From CAZMNY01 sp964567745 (lineage in GTDB: Bacteria > Planctomycetota > Planctomycetia > Pirellulales > Pirellulaceae), in the NCBI GenBank assembly GCA_964567745.1, contig CAZMNY010000075.1, positions 1 to 13,635 of the forward strand: a DNA stretch of 13,635 nt. Direction: 5' to 3'. A model generated the notes under the pieces. That model was not told the origin of the DNA and did not search any database. It saw only the letters and a program-made list of their open reading frames with translations. The position numbers were made by a program, and so were the translations under genes. Positions 13,277 to 13,635 of the stretch are shown one piece after another; within the stretch, counting starts at the first letter, position 1, and each line of letters begins with the position of its first letter.

Positions 13277-13635
13277 ATGGAGTTATGGACGGAAGTTCGG
13301 CGCCGCGTGTTGACTGTAGAACTGGGGAAACGTGCCGCATGCCAGGAGTACAAGTTACATTGGCAAACGCTGGAGAAGATCCTGAAGCATACGGAGCCGC
13401 CCGGTTATCGTCGAACGAAAGCGCGGCCTCGCCCGAAGATGGAACGGTTCCTGCCGATCATCGTTGAGATTCTGGAGGCGGATCGACGAGCGCCGCGCAA
13501 GCAACGCCACACCGCGAAGCGAATCTTCGACCGACTGGTTGATCACTCCATTAAGGACAGGCCCCGTCCGAAATATCAAAATGGAGGACAGTCCTCATTG
13601 GAAATAATACGAGAGTTGAGCGGGGGGCTGGCGGA
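13277..13635 (+). CDS. istA: IS21-family transposase (IstA-type), partial; homology breaks off before the window edge
   Basis: The ATG at 13277 opens a frame with no stop to the window end (119 codons). AGGAG lies about 11 bases upstream. Residues 1 to about 88 match the N-terminal part of a planctomycete-type IS21 transposase: MELWTEVRRRVL, then HWQTLEKILKHTEPPGYR (28-45), a PRPK linker, and KQRHTAKRIFDRL (75-87). IstA is a DDE transposase that works with the ATPase IstB. The expected Gly-rich GGY region after RIFDRL is absent. From about codon 89 (near 13541) the peptide becomes VDHSIKDRPRP and no longer looks like the family in any frame, so the gene is probably truncated there by a rearrangement or another insertion. 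Only the DNA-binding N-terminus is present, without a DDE core. Confidence 0.75.
   Translation, partial: MELWTEVRRRVLTVELGKRAACQEYKLHWQTLEKILKHTEPPGYRRTKARPRPKMERFLPIIVEILEADRRAPRKQRHTAKRIFDRLVDHSIKDRPRPKYQNGGQSSLEIIRELSGGLA
13584..13596. repeat. Perfect 13-bp inverted repeat after the transposase breakpoint
   Basis: GAGGAC-A-GTCCTC is a perfect 6-bp inverted repeat around one base, about 40 bases to the right of where the IstA similarity ends. It may belong to the sequence that joined the truncated transposase, for example the end of another mobile element. Confidence 0.3.

Noticed and set aside
1..13635. CRISPR array, toxin-antitoxin pair or phage defence system
   Set aside because: No evenly spaced short repeats, no Cas or toxin-antitoxin motif and no nuclease or helicase domain was found in the window.

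Overview
The window looks like chromosomal DNA from a planctomycete, probably in or near the Pirellulales. This is inferred from the style of the proteins, not from a marker gene: many secreted proteins with Sec signals, a helical-plus-thioredoxin fold protein, a sigma-54 activator without a receiver domain, an exosortase-type (EpsI-like) protein and a thrS-infC neighbourhood. No ribosomal RNA or other decisive marker is present.

Layout from left to right. Positions 1-2132 hold a secreted TlpA/thioredoxin-like protein gene (768-1901, strong terminator at 1935-1970), flanked by two directly oriented, 97% identical 109-bp copies of a small inverted-repeat element (50-158 and 2024-2132) that looks like a MITE with CTAG ends. 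Positions 2191-4568 (minus strand) hold an ABC exporter followed 30 bp downstream by a DUF3052-family gene broken by one missing base in an A tract. Positions 4863-7227 (plus strand) hold a secreted alpha/beta hydrolase and DNA polymerase IV (dinB), 40 bp apart. Positions 7271-9192 hold two divergent genes: a sigma-54-type AAA+ activator (minus) and a membrane protein with an EpsI-like domain (plus). The EpsI-like gene appears to carry two compensating single-base frameshifts. Positions 9353-12112 (minus) hold translation genes, thrS and then infC. infC most likely starts at an ATC codon and has a candidate promoter and an 18-bp perfect palindrome of its own. Positions 12465-12538 hold tRNA-Val(GAC) with a strong hairpin just behind it. 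The right end is accessory: an unrecognised 144-residue protein (minus) and the start of an IS21-type transposase gene whose family similarity stops abruptly before the window edge.

Housekeeping genes (dinB, thrS, infC, tRNA-Val) alternate with accessory material (MITE pair, transposase fragment, damaged genes). The most informative observations are the MITE pair, the ATC start and palindrome at infC, the three single-base indels exposed by protein-family comparison (one in DUF3052, two in the EpsI-like gene), and the sigma-54 activator/EpsI-like pair, which may be a small regulated exosortase-type module. I saw no CRISPR array, origin or complete novel system.
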